The notes: a model not told the origin generated them from the letters alone. A stretch of 26,524 bases of DNA from CAZGOM01 sp964542875 (GCA_964542875.1 CAZIWA010000076.1:1-26524); one strand, 5' to 3'; positions 16,041 through 24,055 are shown, counted from the first letter of the stretch. Numbers and translations are program-made.

Positions 16041-18197
16041 ATGGCAGAGCAATTCACACTGAAGAATGACGTTTTGAAGGTTTGCCTGAGTAATGAAAAG
16101 AATGGGGCGATTTCGGAGATAAGTCTTGTCCGGAGCGGGTTTAACCATGTGGGGCCGGTGCCATTTCAAGGATGGTTGAAGGTGGGTAAGGCGGTGGACC
16201 CGCTGGGCGGGATGCTGCATTTGTTTCAGCGAGACATGTTCGGCAAAGAAGCGACGGTGACTCGGCATGACAAGCGGTCCGTGGAGATGGAGATCACCAC
16301 GCATGGAGTGACGAGCTACAAGAGGTATGTGTTGGGCGAACACGAACCCGTCATGGGAGTGACTCTTGGAGTGAAAAATGGATCAGGAACTGAAAGTGTT
16401 ACGGAACGCTTTCAATTTGAGACTTTTCAGAACTGGGGGTTTGGTCCGCTTTGCAAACGCAAAGCGGTGGCGACTCATTGGGTGGACCTGACGGGCCGGG
16501 AGCCGAGCAGGAAGATTCATGCGACGCCTTACGGGCAGATGCATGGGAACCAGTTGAGCGCCAAGGGGGCGATGACCGCGGTGTGCGACATGGACCAGAA
16601 GGAAACCGTGCTGGTGATCCCTGATGGAAGCTGGGAGAAGTTTTCGTTTCTCTATCAGATGGGTGACAACTGGCGCGGGGCGTACACGGATGTGAAGACG
16701 CTGGCGCCGGGCGAGTCGTTTGAGTTTACGTATTGGCTGTATGTGCTGGATGGCGTGGCGGGCGTGGACTCGCTGACGGAGGACTACCTGGTGGGGCTGA
16801 CGACGGATGACGCGGTGTATGGGGCGGGGCAAGGGATTCGAGTGGCGGCATCGCGGGCGGAGATGGCGCCGGAATTGAAGAAGGCGCTGCGGATGGCCAA
16901 GAGCTGTTGCGGGTCGCCGGTGCCGCTGACGGATGAGACGACGGTGCGGCTGGCGCTGGGTGAAGGCTTGAGCCTGACGGGGCCGCTGAAGCATGGCAAG
17001 CCGGGTACGGGAGCGACGTTTGAAGCGGGCGTGGGCGCGGGGACGCTGCCCGCCGGGGTGGCGACGCTGGAGGCGGGGTTTCATCATCGGATCGATAAGT
17101 CGCCTTTTGCGGTGACGACGTCGACGGTGAAGGTGCTGGCCAAGGCGGAGGGTGCGGCGGGAGCAGTGGACATGAAGCGCTCGCCGTTTAAGGTGCGCGG
17201 GGCGCATTTGATTTTGAGCCAGCAGTCGGCGGCGGGGGTGACGAAGGAAAAGCTGGCGTGGGTGCTGGAGAATCTGATCGCCGCGAACGGATACAACACG
17301 GTGGTGATGGAGTTCAACAAAGGGCTGGCGTTTAAGAGCCATCCGGAGTTGGCGGAGGATTGGTCGCTTTCGCATGACGACGCCAAGTGGCTGGTGGCGC
17401 GCGGACGGGCGATGGGGCTGGAGATGATCCCGCAGCAGAATCTGTTCGGGCATCAATATGAAACGAACCTGACGAAGGTGTACCCGGAACTGCGGGAGGT
17501 GCCCGGCGAACCGCAGGCGTACTGCCCGACGCATCCGCGGGTGCGGGCGATCGTGGCGGACCAGGTGCGTGAGCTGATGGAGATCTTTGAACCCAAGTAC
17601 TTTCATCAAGGGCATGATGAAGTGCAGTTCCACGGGCGAAAGCAGCCGTTTGTGGGCGTGTGCGAACGGTGCAAGGCGTTTGGGAAGTCGCATGAAGTGT
17701 TTGCGCATGATGTGAATGAAATCAACGCGGTGGTGAAGAAGCATTCTCCTGCGTGCAGGTCGATCATGTGGGGGGACATGATCACGCCGCTTGCTTATTC
17801 ATCGCTGAACAACAACGGGTTGGAAGGGGAGATCTACAACGCGGTGGACATGCTGCCCAAGGACCTGGTGATTACGGATTGGCACTACTACGACACGGAG
17901 GATTTCCGGAGCGTGGAGTATTTTGTCTCCAAGGGTTGGGAAGTGTGGGGCGGGTCGTGGTTTCATCCGCGGAGCATGAGCGCGTTCACGAAGCACTGCC
18001 GGGATCATGGGGCGGCTGGGATGCTGTGGACGACGTGGTGCCGCCCGGACCCGACGAGCCTTCCGCTGGAGGCGTGCTATATGCAGGCGATGATGATGGC
18101 GGAGCCGGACCTGGCGGTGGATGAGAAGCTGATGGAGGAGGTGCGGACGCGGGCGTATGGGGCGTGGTGGAAGTGGGTGGAGGCCTGGGGGAGGTGA
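16041..18197 (+). CDS. GH20-like glycoside hydrolase (beta-N-acetylhexosaminidase type), cytoplasmic
   Basis: A 718-aa protein. The start ATG 16041 is chosen because GGAG lies 8 nt upstream; the frame is open back to 15915, but that start lacks a ribosome-binding site and would overlap the promoter spacer-to-start region. Residues 1-230 form a beta-sandwich domain, then a short domain, and from about residue 380 a TIM-barrel (VRGAHLILSQQSAAGVTKEK, GYNTVVMEFNKGL, GLEMIPQQNLFGHQYETN). The GH20 acid/base pair Asp526-Glu527 is visible in FHQGHDEVQFHG, followed by a CERC pair and the barrel-end ITDWHYYDTEDF and EVWGGSWFHP. GH20 enzymes remove terminal GlcNAc/GalNAc by substrate-assisted catalysis. 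No signal peptide. Exact substrate is unknown; this is one of the divergent GH20-related groups. Confidence 0.78.
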   Translation: MAEQFTLKNDVLKVCLSNEKNGAISEISLVRSGFNHVGPVPFQGWLKVGKAVDPLGGMLHLFQRDMFGKEATVTRHDKRSVEMEITTHGVTSYKRYVLGEHEPVMGVTLGVKNGSGTESVTERFQFETFQNWGFGPLCKRKAVATHWVDLTGREPSRKIHATPYGQMHGNQLSAKGAMTAVCDMDQKETVLVIPDGSWEKFSFLYQMGDNWRGAYTDVKTLAPGESFEFTYWLYVLDGVAGVDSLTEDYLVGLTTDDAVYGAGQGIRVAASRAEMAPELKKALRMAKSCCGSPVPLTDETTVRLALGEGLSLTGPLKHGKPGTGATFEAGVGAGTLPAGVATLEAGFHHRIDKSPFAVTTSTVKVLAKAEGAAGAVDMKRSPFKVRGAHLILSQQSAAGVTKEKLAWVLENLIAANGYNTVVMEFNKGLAFKSHPELAEDWSLSHDDAKWLVARGRAMGLEMIPQQNLFGHQYETNLTKVYPELREVPGEPQAYCPTHPRVRAIVADQVRELMEIFEPKYFHQGHDEVQFHGRKQPFVGVCERCKAFGKSHEVFAHDVNEINAVVKKHSPACRSIMWGDMITPLAYSSLNNNGLEGEIYNAVDMLPKDLVITDWHYYDTEDFRSVEYFVSKGWEVWGGSWFHPRSMSAFTKHCRDHGAAGMLWTTWCRPDPTSLPLEACYMQAMMMAEPDLAVDEKLMEEVRTRAYGAWWKWVEAWGR

Positions 18198-18537
18198 GGG
18201 GGTTTTTTACTCCAGTCGATGATTAGCAGGTGCGGTTGAGAGGCATATTGCCTGGGTGAATGAGGTATGCACGGCATCAAGGAAATGCAGATAAATCATA
18301 TATCAAGGTGACTGGAAGTCATGGTTTATGGTTATATCCTCCATGTGTTTTCCAAACCATTGAAAACGGCTTGGTGGTGCTTTGGGATGTATGTTTTAAA
18401 TTTCTATTCAATGTGATTTAAAGCCCCTGCCCGATATGCTGCAAATTAAGCAGGAAAAAAAGTCGCAGCCCTTGACATTCCGCATTTTTCGTGGGTCGGG
18501 ATTTTTGATTTTTATCGGATTTTCAAGTGTTTTTTCA
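18198..18537. other. AT-rich gap without a recognisable gene
   Basis: About 340 bp of clearly lower GC than the flanks, rich in T-tracts, with no ORF that has a ribosome-binding site. A consensus -35 (TTGACA, 18472-18477) is present without a matching -10. It marks the start of the accessory-looking stretch that runs to about 22500. Confidence 0.5.
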
Positions 18538-18566
18538 TTGCTTTGCGATATCGCAAGCCATAGAAT
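18538..18566 (+). promoter_or_regulatory. Promoter with a 14-bp palindrome in the spacer
   Basis: TTGCTT (18538-18543), a 17-bp spacer and TAGAAT (18561-18566). The perfect palindrome TTGCGATATCGCAA (18543-18556) occupies the spacer, overlapping the last -35 base. The predicted start of transcription (about 18573) lies 18 bp before a strong AAGGAG site. The design looks like a repressible promoter for the two small ORFs downstream. Confidence 0.55.
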
Positions 18567-18602
18567 CCAAACATGACGTGATGCTTTTTAAAGGAGCGAG
18601 TC

Positions 18603-18719
18603 TTGACAACCTTCATTCAATCAGGTCTAATGTTCGGCTTGACTTACCTAGAGCGAGGGTTTGATAAGAAACCTCAACTTGATGTAAGTTCGCAAGTCTG
18701 TCGTTCCGGGATCGAATAA
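18603..18719 (+). CDS. Small ORF of 38 codons with strong ribosome-binding site
   Basis: Starts at TTG 18603 with AAAGGAG ending 6 nt upstream, and ends at TAA 18717-18719. The peptide begins MTTFIQSGLMFGLTYLERGF and ends QVCRSGIE. It has a mildly hydrophobic N-terminal half. The promoter-operator at 18538-18566 is spaced correctly. It could be a leader peptide, a small functional protein, or the toxin-like partner of the 66-aa gene 137 bp downstream; no homologue is recognised. It is too short to judge by composition, so support rests on the Shine-Dalgarno and promoter. Confidence 0.42.
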   Translation: MTTFIQSGLMFGLTYLERGFDKKPQLDVSSQVCRSGIE

Positions 18720-18856
18720 CAGACTGAGATGCATAACACCGACCGTTAAGCTGGAAGCCGATTCCGGCTTAAATTGTGTACCTTGAATCTCATTATTGTT
18801 TTTCAGAGGCAGGGTTTGGCAAGCCCTCCGACAACCAAGTCACAGGTAAAAAGACC

Positions 18857-19057
18857 ATGATTCAATTGACACTTGAAGACCGAAAAACGCTCAAGAAACT
18901 AAAGAAGATGATGAGCAAGCCGGCTTCAAAGGCGCACCAGGAATTCTCGGCACGCCGGCGCAACGAAGTGAACGCGATGCTGGATGCGGAAGAAAAGGGC
19001 GAGCAAATAAGTGCAGCCGCCTTGAGCAAACAGATCAACGCTCGCACGCAGTATTGA
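18857..19057 (+). CDS. Small basic helical protein (66 aa), function unknown
   Basis: Starts MIQLTLEDRKTLKKLKKMMS and continues through an Arg/Lys-rich helix (SARRRNEVNAMLDAEEKGEQ) to NARTQY. Predicted to be almost entirely alpha-helical and highly charged, compatible with nucleic-acid binding or a small regulatory partner. The start is chosen at ATG 18857 (AGG about 10 nt upstream); an upstream ATG at 18776 in the same frame has no ribosome-binding site. A strong terminator follows 15 bp after the stop, which supports a real transcript. No family is recognised. Confidence 0.6.
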   Translation: MIQLTLEDRKTLKKLKKMMSKPASKAHQEFSARRRNEVNAMLDAEEKGEQISAAALSKQINARTQY

Positions 19058-19072
19058 AACAAGCCCCATATT

Positions 19073-19103
19073 CCCCGCCCCGCCAAAAGCGGGGCGGGGT
19101 TGT
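19073..19103 (+). terminator. Strong Rho-independent terminator
   Basis: An 11-bp perfect GC stem CCCCGCCCCGC/GCGGGGCGGGG with a 5-nt CAAAA loop, followed by TTGTTTTA. It closes the small-ORF transcript starting near 18573. Confidence 0.88.
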
Positions 19104-19173
19104 TTTATCACCACAATTCCAAGGACCGCCATGTTTCTCCGGGGATTGATTTTTAATCCGATTAAATTCATGG

Positions 19174-19202
19174 AATTCAATGCTCAGTCATTGAATTTTT
19201 TT
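19174..19202 (+). promoter_or_regulatory. AT-rich inverted repeat with T-tract before the cysteine-peptidase-like gene
   Basis: AATTCAATG (19174-19182) and CATTGAATT (19189-19197) are exact reverse complements around CTCAGT, followed by a T-run. It could be a weak terminator, but a strong one lies just upstream. The right arm contains TTGAAT (19191-19196), a possible -35 with CATAAA (19216-19221) 19 bp downstream, so it may be an operator instead. Confidence 0.4.
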
Positions 19203-19262
19203 GTGTCAGCGGCGGCATAAAAGTTCAGACAAGTCAACAGCACCCCGGGAATTCTTGTCAAC

Positions 19263-21467
19263 ATGTCAACTGATCCTCTCATCATTTTCCAGGACCTCCG
19301 ACGCACTGATTCACTCTTGAGCCATTTCAAACCGCTTAAAGAGTGGCAGGAAAAAAATGACCTTTTCAAAGCACTGATCGGCACGACCCGAAGAAACACC
19401 GAGGGGAGTCTGGATCAACTTGAATATGTGCGCGACCATCTCTTTGACAACAAAGAGTTCGACTCGGAGGGATACGGGAATGCACGATCGATCGTCCTGG
19501 AAAAGCACTACATCGACCGTGACTTCATGGAAGACTTCAGCGGTTTCCATGCGATGAGCCACAGCGCGCCGGTGAACCATTGCGCGCGGATACACTTTTT
19601 TTCACTACCCAAAAGTGAAGTTGAGGACAGGCTTGGCAAGTTCTGGGTTGCGGCGCGCAAATCCGATGGGCAGGCTCTCACACTTGCAATGCAGCGCCAT
19701 AATCTTGCAGTTTTTTGCGCTGACCACTACCTGGGTTTTACGGTTATCCGTCCGCTGGGGAGTACGCCCGTGGGGCGGACGGTGCTTCGCAGTCTTCCTG
19801 AACAGTTGTCCGAAAAAGATGCCGGCCAGAAACGGGTGATGACCAACATCCGGCCATACACTGCCCATCTGATGGGACTGGACCTGACGGTGGAGGGCCT
19901 TGCGTTTCAGCAGCAGGACAATCGGATCGGCGCTTGCGCCACTGTCTCTGTGTGGTGCGCGCTTCATCGTGCTGCGTATCTGGATAACGTACGTCCGCTG
20001 AGCACGGTTGAAATCACTCATACTGCGGCACGTCATCGGATGATTCCCAGCCGGACTACTTCCACAACGGGTTTGGACATCAATCAAATGTGTGCCGCAG
20101 TGCATGCGGCAGGCGCATGGCCTTACCTGGTGGAACTGCAGAATGCTGCCCACGGACAAGCGCTGGTCCATGCCGCGGTGGCATCGGGGCTGCCGGCGAT
20201 CCTGGTGCTCAGCAAAGAGACCCCGCTTGATGCGGCGGAAAGAGCAGAGCAGGCGGGCGGCAAAGACACAAAAGATCTTCTTCACTCGGTCACACTGGCG
20301 GGTATGAAAGTGCGTACACAACGCCAGGCTCCGACCCAGCAATCGCGCCGACAGGGCTTTGAGGATCAGAGCATCGATATGACGGAACTCTACCTTCATG
20401 ATGATCGGATCGGGCCTTACCGGAGTGCGCCATTATTTACGACCAAAGAACTCGGGCTCTACATTCCCAGTGCAAGCCATATCAAGCGCAAGCGGCAATT
20501 CTCTTCTGATGAGAAGCCTGAGAAAAAAGACTATGAGGAGTGGTCGGCGCAGCATCTGTTGGTGCCGACGTACCCGAAAATACGGATTACCCTGGCGCAG
20601 CTTCGGCGTTTGGCGGTAGGGACGCTGGCGTTTCCGGCGACTGATCTTTTGGATCAGGCCGCCGGGAAGCTCAACATCATTGATGAGGAGCACGCCCTTA
20701 ACACGCCGCCTGTCTTAAAGTATCGGATTTGGAAGAACCACGACTATGTGGCTGCTCTCAACAGTCCGCAGGGGCTCTCCGACAAAGAATTCCAGCGTTT
20801 CGCCAAGCACATTCATTTGCCCCGATATGTGGCGACGGTGACGCTGGGTTCCGACAAGCGTGGATGGATGGAACTGGTGCTGGACACCACTTCCACCGCC
20901 GATGCCCCGCAATGGCTGGCAATTGTAGTGCGTGCGGGGAAGGGGCCTTTGATGGAAGCGTTGCTCATGCGTCTGCAGCAAGCACTGGATTGCCTGCCTT
21001 TTGGCGCTCAAATGAATATTAACGCAGCGGCGCCTCCGCCGTTGGACGTCCTGGCGCTGGATCAATTTTTGAAGGTGCTTGAGCAAGACCTCGTGATTCA
21101 TGACGCCAAGCTTTTGCCTACACCGACCAAGAAGCATTTGCTGGCATCCCTAAATTGGTTTTGGAAGAACCGCGGCCGGTACGATTCACAGCAGACCGTT
21201 GATTATGACATCTCAACACGCATGGCGAAGGCGTGGAAGTCCTATTTCCAATGGCAGAAGATTGAAAATCAGGATGCGGAAGAGGTTGAGCATTTCAATA
21301 GAGACCGGGTGGCTCCGTACCGGAAAATGACCCCGGAGGAAAGCATGAAACTTCTTAATGCGTTGAAGCAAAAGTACAAGAAATTGGCGGAAGCGGAACG
21401 TATAGCTAACCCGCGGCATGACTCCATGGCACCATGGAATATCGGTAATAAAGCAGGTAAAGGCTGA
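19263..21467 (+). CDS. Papain/C39-like cysteine peptidase candidate (734 aa), function unknown
   Basis: No signal peptide and no membrane helices. Residues 100-210 form a conserved-looking lead-in (PVNHCARIHFFS, YLGFTVIRPLGSTPVGRTVL). Then comes a papain-like core: the candidate nucleophile Cys225 in QQQDNRIGACATVSVWCAL, a helix-rich segment with TTGLDINQMCAAVHAAGAWP, His341 in LLHSVTLAGM, and Asp380/Asp381 in LYLHDDRIGPY. The Cys-His-Asp order and the HDD-GPY motif resemble C39/BtrH-like peptidases. Residues 430-734 form a second domain of unknown type. The ATG at 19263 has no Shine-Dalgarno; GTCAAC repeats and a GACAAG/CTTGTC inverted pair surround it. The role is unknown: protease, transferase or amidase activity are all possible. 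Confidence 0.72.
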   Translation: MSTDPLIIFQDLRRTDSLLSHFKPLKEWQEKNDLFKALIGTTRRNTEGSLDQLEYVRDHLFDNKEFDSEGYGNARSIVLEKHYIDRDFMEDFSGFHAMSHSAPVNHCARIHFFSLPKSEVEDRLGKFWVAARKSDGQALTLAMQRHNLAVFCADHYLGFTVIRPLGSTPVGRTVLRSLPEQLSEKDAGQKRVMTNIRPYTAHLMGLDLTVEGLAFQQQDNRIGACATVSVWCALHRAAYLDNVRPLSTVEITHTAARHRMIPSRTTSTTGLDINQMCAAVHAAGAWPYLVELQNAAHGQALVHAAVASGLPAILVLSKETPLDAAERAEQAGGKDTKDLLHSVTLAGMKVRTQRQAPTQQSRRQGFEDQSIDMTELYLHDDRIGPYRSAPLFTTKELGLYIPSASHIKRKRQFSSDEKPEKKDYEEWSAQHLLVPTYPKIRITLAQLRRLAVGTLAFPATDLLDQAAGKLNIIDEEHALNTPPVLKYRIWKNHDYVAALNSPQGLSDKEFQRFAKHIHLPRYVATVTLGSDKRGWMELVLDTTSTADAPQWLAIVVRAGKGPLMEALLMRLQQALDCLPFGAQMNINAAAPPPLDVLALDQFLKVLEQDLVIHDAKLLPTPTKKHLLASLNWFWKNRGRYDSQQTVDYDISTRMAKAWKSYFQWQKIENQDAEEVEHFNRDRVAPYRKMTPEESMKLLNALKQKYKKLAEAERIANPRHDSMAPWNIGNKAGKG

Positions 21468-21538
21468 GGTTTTAGAGAAAGAGTTTTACGAGAAATTATG
21501 GTTTCGGGGTGGCAGAGAGAACCCCAAAAAGAATTATT

Positions 21539-21553
21539 CGACGCTAGGCGTCG
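21539..21553 (-). terminator. Short hairpin, possible terminator for the 120-aa gene
   Basis: CGACGC-TAG-GCGTCG forms a 6-bp stem with a 3-nt loop. On the minus strand it is followed by AATAATTCTTTTT, so it may end the transcript of the gene stopping at 21602. Short stem and an imperfect U-tract keep the confidence low. Confidence 0.35.
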
Positions 21554-21601
21554 GTCGGGTGATGTAGACTGAAGATGCCATGAATAAGTTATAGCGGTTG
21601 A

Positions 21602-21964
21602 TTAGAGTGTGATGAATTCGTCGTTTAGATGATATTCGCCGAAGGGACAATCGAGGATCTGGACGAAGTAGGCATCAATCCAATGTGCCATGGCGGTGGC
21701 GTCGAATTCGGGAAATTCAATCGTGACCCATTCTCCTGGCTTCCAACTGTCGATGCGGGTGGGGAGAAGCCTGGGGGAGAGGTTCTCAACTTTGTTCATC
21801 GGAGGGTCGGAGTGCGGGTATGCCGCGTTAACGGTGCGGTTAACGACCTGGAGCCATTTTGAAGGGGAAGAATCGACTTCAAAAGTGACGCAGGTTTTGG
21901 GGGCGCCGGCAATGACCTCTCGGAGGGAAGGGCGGATTTCAGCGATCTGATCGGCATTGTTCAT
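21602..21964 (-). CDS. Hypothetical protein of 120 aa
   Basis: A soluble acidic protein starting MNNADQIAEIRPSLREVIAG. The core looks alpha/beta: CVTFEVDSS, SKWLQVVNRTVNAAYP, then WKPGEWVTIEFPEF, a helix ATAMAHWIDAYFVQILDC, and a final FGEYHLNDEFITL. The pattern of conserved-looking tryptophan, a central helix and a C-terminal strand is reminiscent of small YbjN/TY-chaperone-like folds, but this is only an impression. No family is firmly recognised. It stands alone on the minus strand, convergent with the peptidase-like gene; no clear Shine-Dalgarno. Confidence 0.6.
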   Translation of the reverse strand: MNNADQIAEIRPSLREVIAGAPKTCVTFEVDSSPSKWLQVVNRTVNAAYPHSDPPMNKVENLSPRLLPTRIDSWKPGEWVTIEFPEFDATAMAHWIDAYFVQILDCPFGEYHLNDEFITL

Positions 21965-22176
21965 GGATTTGAGTCACTCTTTGCAAGAGGTGTTTCTCAT
22001 TGGGCCTACGGGAGAGACTGGGATGTTGAAGGTAGCGTGAGCAGGAGACGTGCTAAGCCGAGGAATGGATACGGTTAAGTCATGTGATTTTAAGGATAAT
22101 CGGGAATGCATGTCAGAGCCACAGAGGTAGTGATTCTGAATCGAAGGATAGTGTAGTGGTTGATTAGGTGGTGTGC
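21965..22176. other. Gap with no recognised feature
   Basis: About 210 bp between the 120-aa gene and the tandem repeats. No ORF with a ribosome-binding site, no convincing promoter pair and no RNA gene was seen. Confidence 0.5.
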
Positions 22177-22334
22177 GCAAGACACAGCACTGCTGGGGGT
22201 GTGCGTGTCATCCAGATTGGTTCGGCAGTAATGGTGGCGAGTGGTTTTTGTGGGTTGAGCGGGAGGTCGGGCTGACACCCGAATACCCTCGTTTGCACGA
22301 CGGGCTAACGTGTTTTGGGTTTGAGGTGGGTTGG
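22177..22334. repeat. 158-bp tandem repeat, copy 1
   Basis: First of two copies, starting GCAAGACACAGCACTGCTGG and ending TTTGAGGTGGGTTGG. It aligns without gaps to the copy 178 bp downstream with about 6 substitutions. Frames across it are open on both strands but differ in no coding-like way, so it is treated as non-coding. Confidence 0.85.
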
Positions 22335-22354
22335 TGGGTTTATTGTTGGCGCAT

Positions 22355-22512
22355 GCAAGACACAGCACTGCTGGGGGTGTGCGTGTCATCCGGATTGGTT
22401 CGGCAGTGATGGTGGCGAGTGGTTTTTGTGGGTTGAGCGGGAGGTCGGGCTGGCGCCCGAAGACCCTCGTTTGCACGTCGGGCTAACGTGTTTTGGGTTT
22501 GAGGTGGGTTGG
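22355..22512. repeat. 158-bp tandem repeat, copy 2
   Basis: Second copy, separated from the first by 20 bp and ending 8 bp before the stop codon of the AAA+ ATPase gene. Differences include CCAGATT to CCGGATT, AGTAATG to AGTGATG and ACGACGG to ACGTCGG. The near-identity indicates a recent duplication or a dispersed element present twice in tandem. Confidence 0.85.
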
Positions 22513-22519
22513 GGGGCGT

Positions 22520-23959
22520 TTAGCCTTTGTAGCTGCCGGAACCGGGGCCGGAGGATTGTTTGCTGAGGCGGTTGTGGACGTAGAGGAATTCCAGGAGGAG
22601 TTCGCCGACACAGGCCATGGATTGGAGGTCGCGGACGTCCATGGAGAGGCGTTGGGCGAGGTCTGCGGCGGCTTCCAGGAGACCGTCGACATGTTTGAAG
22701 CCGGCGATGAGTTCGGCGGCGGGGACTTCGTCGCCGACGACGAGGGTGAGGCCGGATTTGAACTGTTGGGCGATGTGGTCGAATTCGTCGGGGTCGGCGT
22801 AGGGGGCGAGGGTGTCTTTCACGGATTCGCCGATCATGGCGAGGATGAGTTTGTCTTCGGTGCCCTGGCCGTCTTCGCCGAGCATGAGTTCGATTTTGCC
22901 GCGTGCGCCGGCGACGAGGTGGGGGAGGTCAGAGGCGCGGGGCATGACAGAGGTTTCGCTGTTGATGAGTGCGCGGTGTTCGGCGCTGGAGATGAGGTTT
23001 TCCAGGCAGGTGATGCTGGCACGGACGCTGACGCCCGAGGACTGGTTGATGTGGGGGCTGGTGCGGGCCTTGGCGATGAAGGCCTCGACGATCTGGTGCA
23101 TGATGGGAGGGAGGCGGACGAGGGATTTTTCGCTTGTGCCCGTGGCGGAGCGGTCCAGGAAGGCGCGGGAGCCGGAGACGGACATGGCCTGGGCGAGGGT
23201 GGCGGGGTAGTGGGTGCGGATGACGGAGCCGATGCGGTCTTTGAGGGGGGTGACGATGCGGCCTCGGTTTGTGTAGTCTTCGGGGTTGGCGGAGAAGACG
23301 AGGCACATGTCGAGCTTCATGCGGACGGGGTAGCCGCGGATCTGGAAGTCGCGTTCTTCGAGGACGTTGAAGAGGCCGACCTGGATGCGGGGGGCGAGGT
23401 CGGGGAGTTCATTGATGGCGAAGATGCCGCGGTTGGTGCGGGGGATGAGGCCAAAGTGCATGGTTTCCTCGTCGGAGAGGAGGCGGCCTTGCGCGTGCTT
23501 GATGATGTCGACTTCGCCGATGAGGTCGCCGATGCTGACGTCGGGGGTGGCGAGTTTTTCGTTGTAGCGCTCGGAGCGGTGGAGCCATTTGATGGGTGTG
23601 TCGCCGGCCTGCTCGGCGATGATGCGCTTGGCGTGGGTGGTGGCGGGGGCGAGGGGGTCGTCGGGGATGTGGGCGTCGGCGACGATGGGAACCCATTCGT
23701 CCAGCAGGCCCGGGAGCATGCGGATCATCTGGGTTTTAGCCTGGCCGCGGAGGCCCAGGAAGAGCATGTCGTGACGGGAGAGGACGGCGGCGATGACATC
23801 GGGCACGACGGATTTTTGATAGCCGACGATGCCGGGGAAGAGTTCGCCGCCTGCCTGGAGGCGGGTGATGAGGTTTTCGCGCATCTCCTGCTTGACGGTG
23901 CGGTAGCGGTAGCCGGAGGATTTGAGCTGGGCGAGTGTGGCGGGGGTGGGGTGGGGCAT
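22520..23959 (-). CDS. AAA+ ATPase of the magnesium-chelatase ChlI/MoxR type
   Basis: A 479-aa cytoplasmic ATPase. The N-terminus has the family signature LKSSGYRYRTVKQEMRENL. Walker A is GLRGQAKT (69-76). The Walker B region is GIFAINELPDL (178-188), with Asn183 before Glu184 in place of the common Asp-Glu. LIPRTNRGIF precedes it and the sensor-1 region is FSANPEDYTNRGRIVTPLKD (Asn225). The C-terminal part is helical. Relatives (ChlI-like, COG1239) usually pair with a von Willebrand A protein and act as chaperone-like remodellers of metal or cofactor enzymes, but no vWA gene is adjacent here. The start ATG has no clear Shine-Dalgarno. It diverges from the stress-protein gene. The specific client is unknown. 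Confidence 0.87.
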   Translation of the reverse strand: MPHPTPATLAQLKSSGYRYRTVKQEMRENLITRLQAGGELFPGIVGYQKSVVPDVIAAVLSRHDMLFLGLRGQAKTQMIRMLPGLLDEWVPIVADAHIPDDPLAPATTHAKRIIAEQAGDTPIKWLHRSERYNEKLATPDVSIGDLIGEVDIIKHAQGRLLSDEETMHFGLIPRTNRGIFAINELPDLAPRIQVGLFNVLEERDFQIRGYPVRMKLDMCLVFSANPEDYTNRGRIVTPLKDRIGSVIRTHYPATLAQAMSVSGSRAFLDRSATGTSEKSLVRLPPIMHQIVEAFIAKARTSPHINQSSGVSVRASITCLENLISSAEHRALINSETSVMPRASDLPHLVAGARGKIELMLGEDGQGTEDKLILAMIGESVKDTLAPYADPDEFDHIAQQFKSGLTLVVGDEVPAAELIAGFKHVDGLLEAAADLAQRLSMDVRDLQSMACVGELLLEFLYVHNRLSKQSSGPGSGSYKG

Positions 23960-23977
23960 TTGGGTTCAGGAGGGAAA

Positions 23978-24006
23978 GGGTCTCGGGTCTGGGGTCCAGG
24001 GTCTGG
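23978..24006 (+). repeat. G-rich GGGTCT-type repeat, possible G-quadruplex (upstream of uspA-like gene)
   Basis: Four G-tracts of 3-4 separated by 3-4 nt (GGGTCTCGGGTCTGGGGTCC then AGGGTCTGG). A second copy of the same motif lies at 24605-24634, on the other side of the stress-protein gene. Confidence 0.6.
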
Positions 24007-24055
24007 TCGGAGGGGGAGGCGGGGGTCGGTTGTGTGAGGGCATTGGTTGGCGGCA

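Noticed and set aside
16383..17744. 453-aa minus-strand ORF inside the GH20-like gene
   Set aside because: Extremely Arg/His/Pro-rich and without a ribosome-binding site; it is the antisense shadow of a high-GC gene with clear GH20 motifs.
22177..22512. CRISPR array
   Set aside because: Units are 158 bp with a single 20-bp spacer and only two copies; no cas genes.
22090..22566. ORFs across the tandem repeats on both strands
   Set aside because: Their translations only repeat the DNA repeat and have no ribosome-binding sites; the element is better treated as non-coding.
22520..23959. Functional link between this AAA+ ATPase and the DUF4132 gene, as in E. coli yeh genes
   Set aside because: The two genes are about 16 kb apart with many unrelated genes between, so the window gives no support for a joint system.
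22493..24037. 514-aa plus-strand ORF opposite the AAA+ ATPase
   Set aside because: Repetitive Gly/Asp/Glu/Val composition typical of an antisense frame; the minus strand carries Walker A and sensor motifs.
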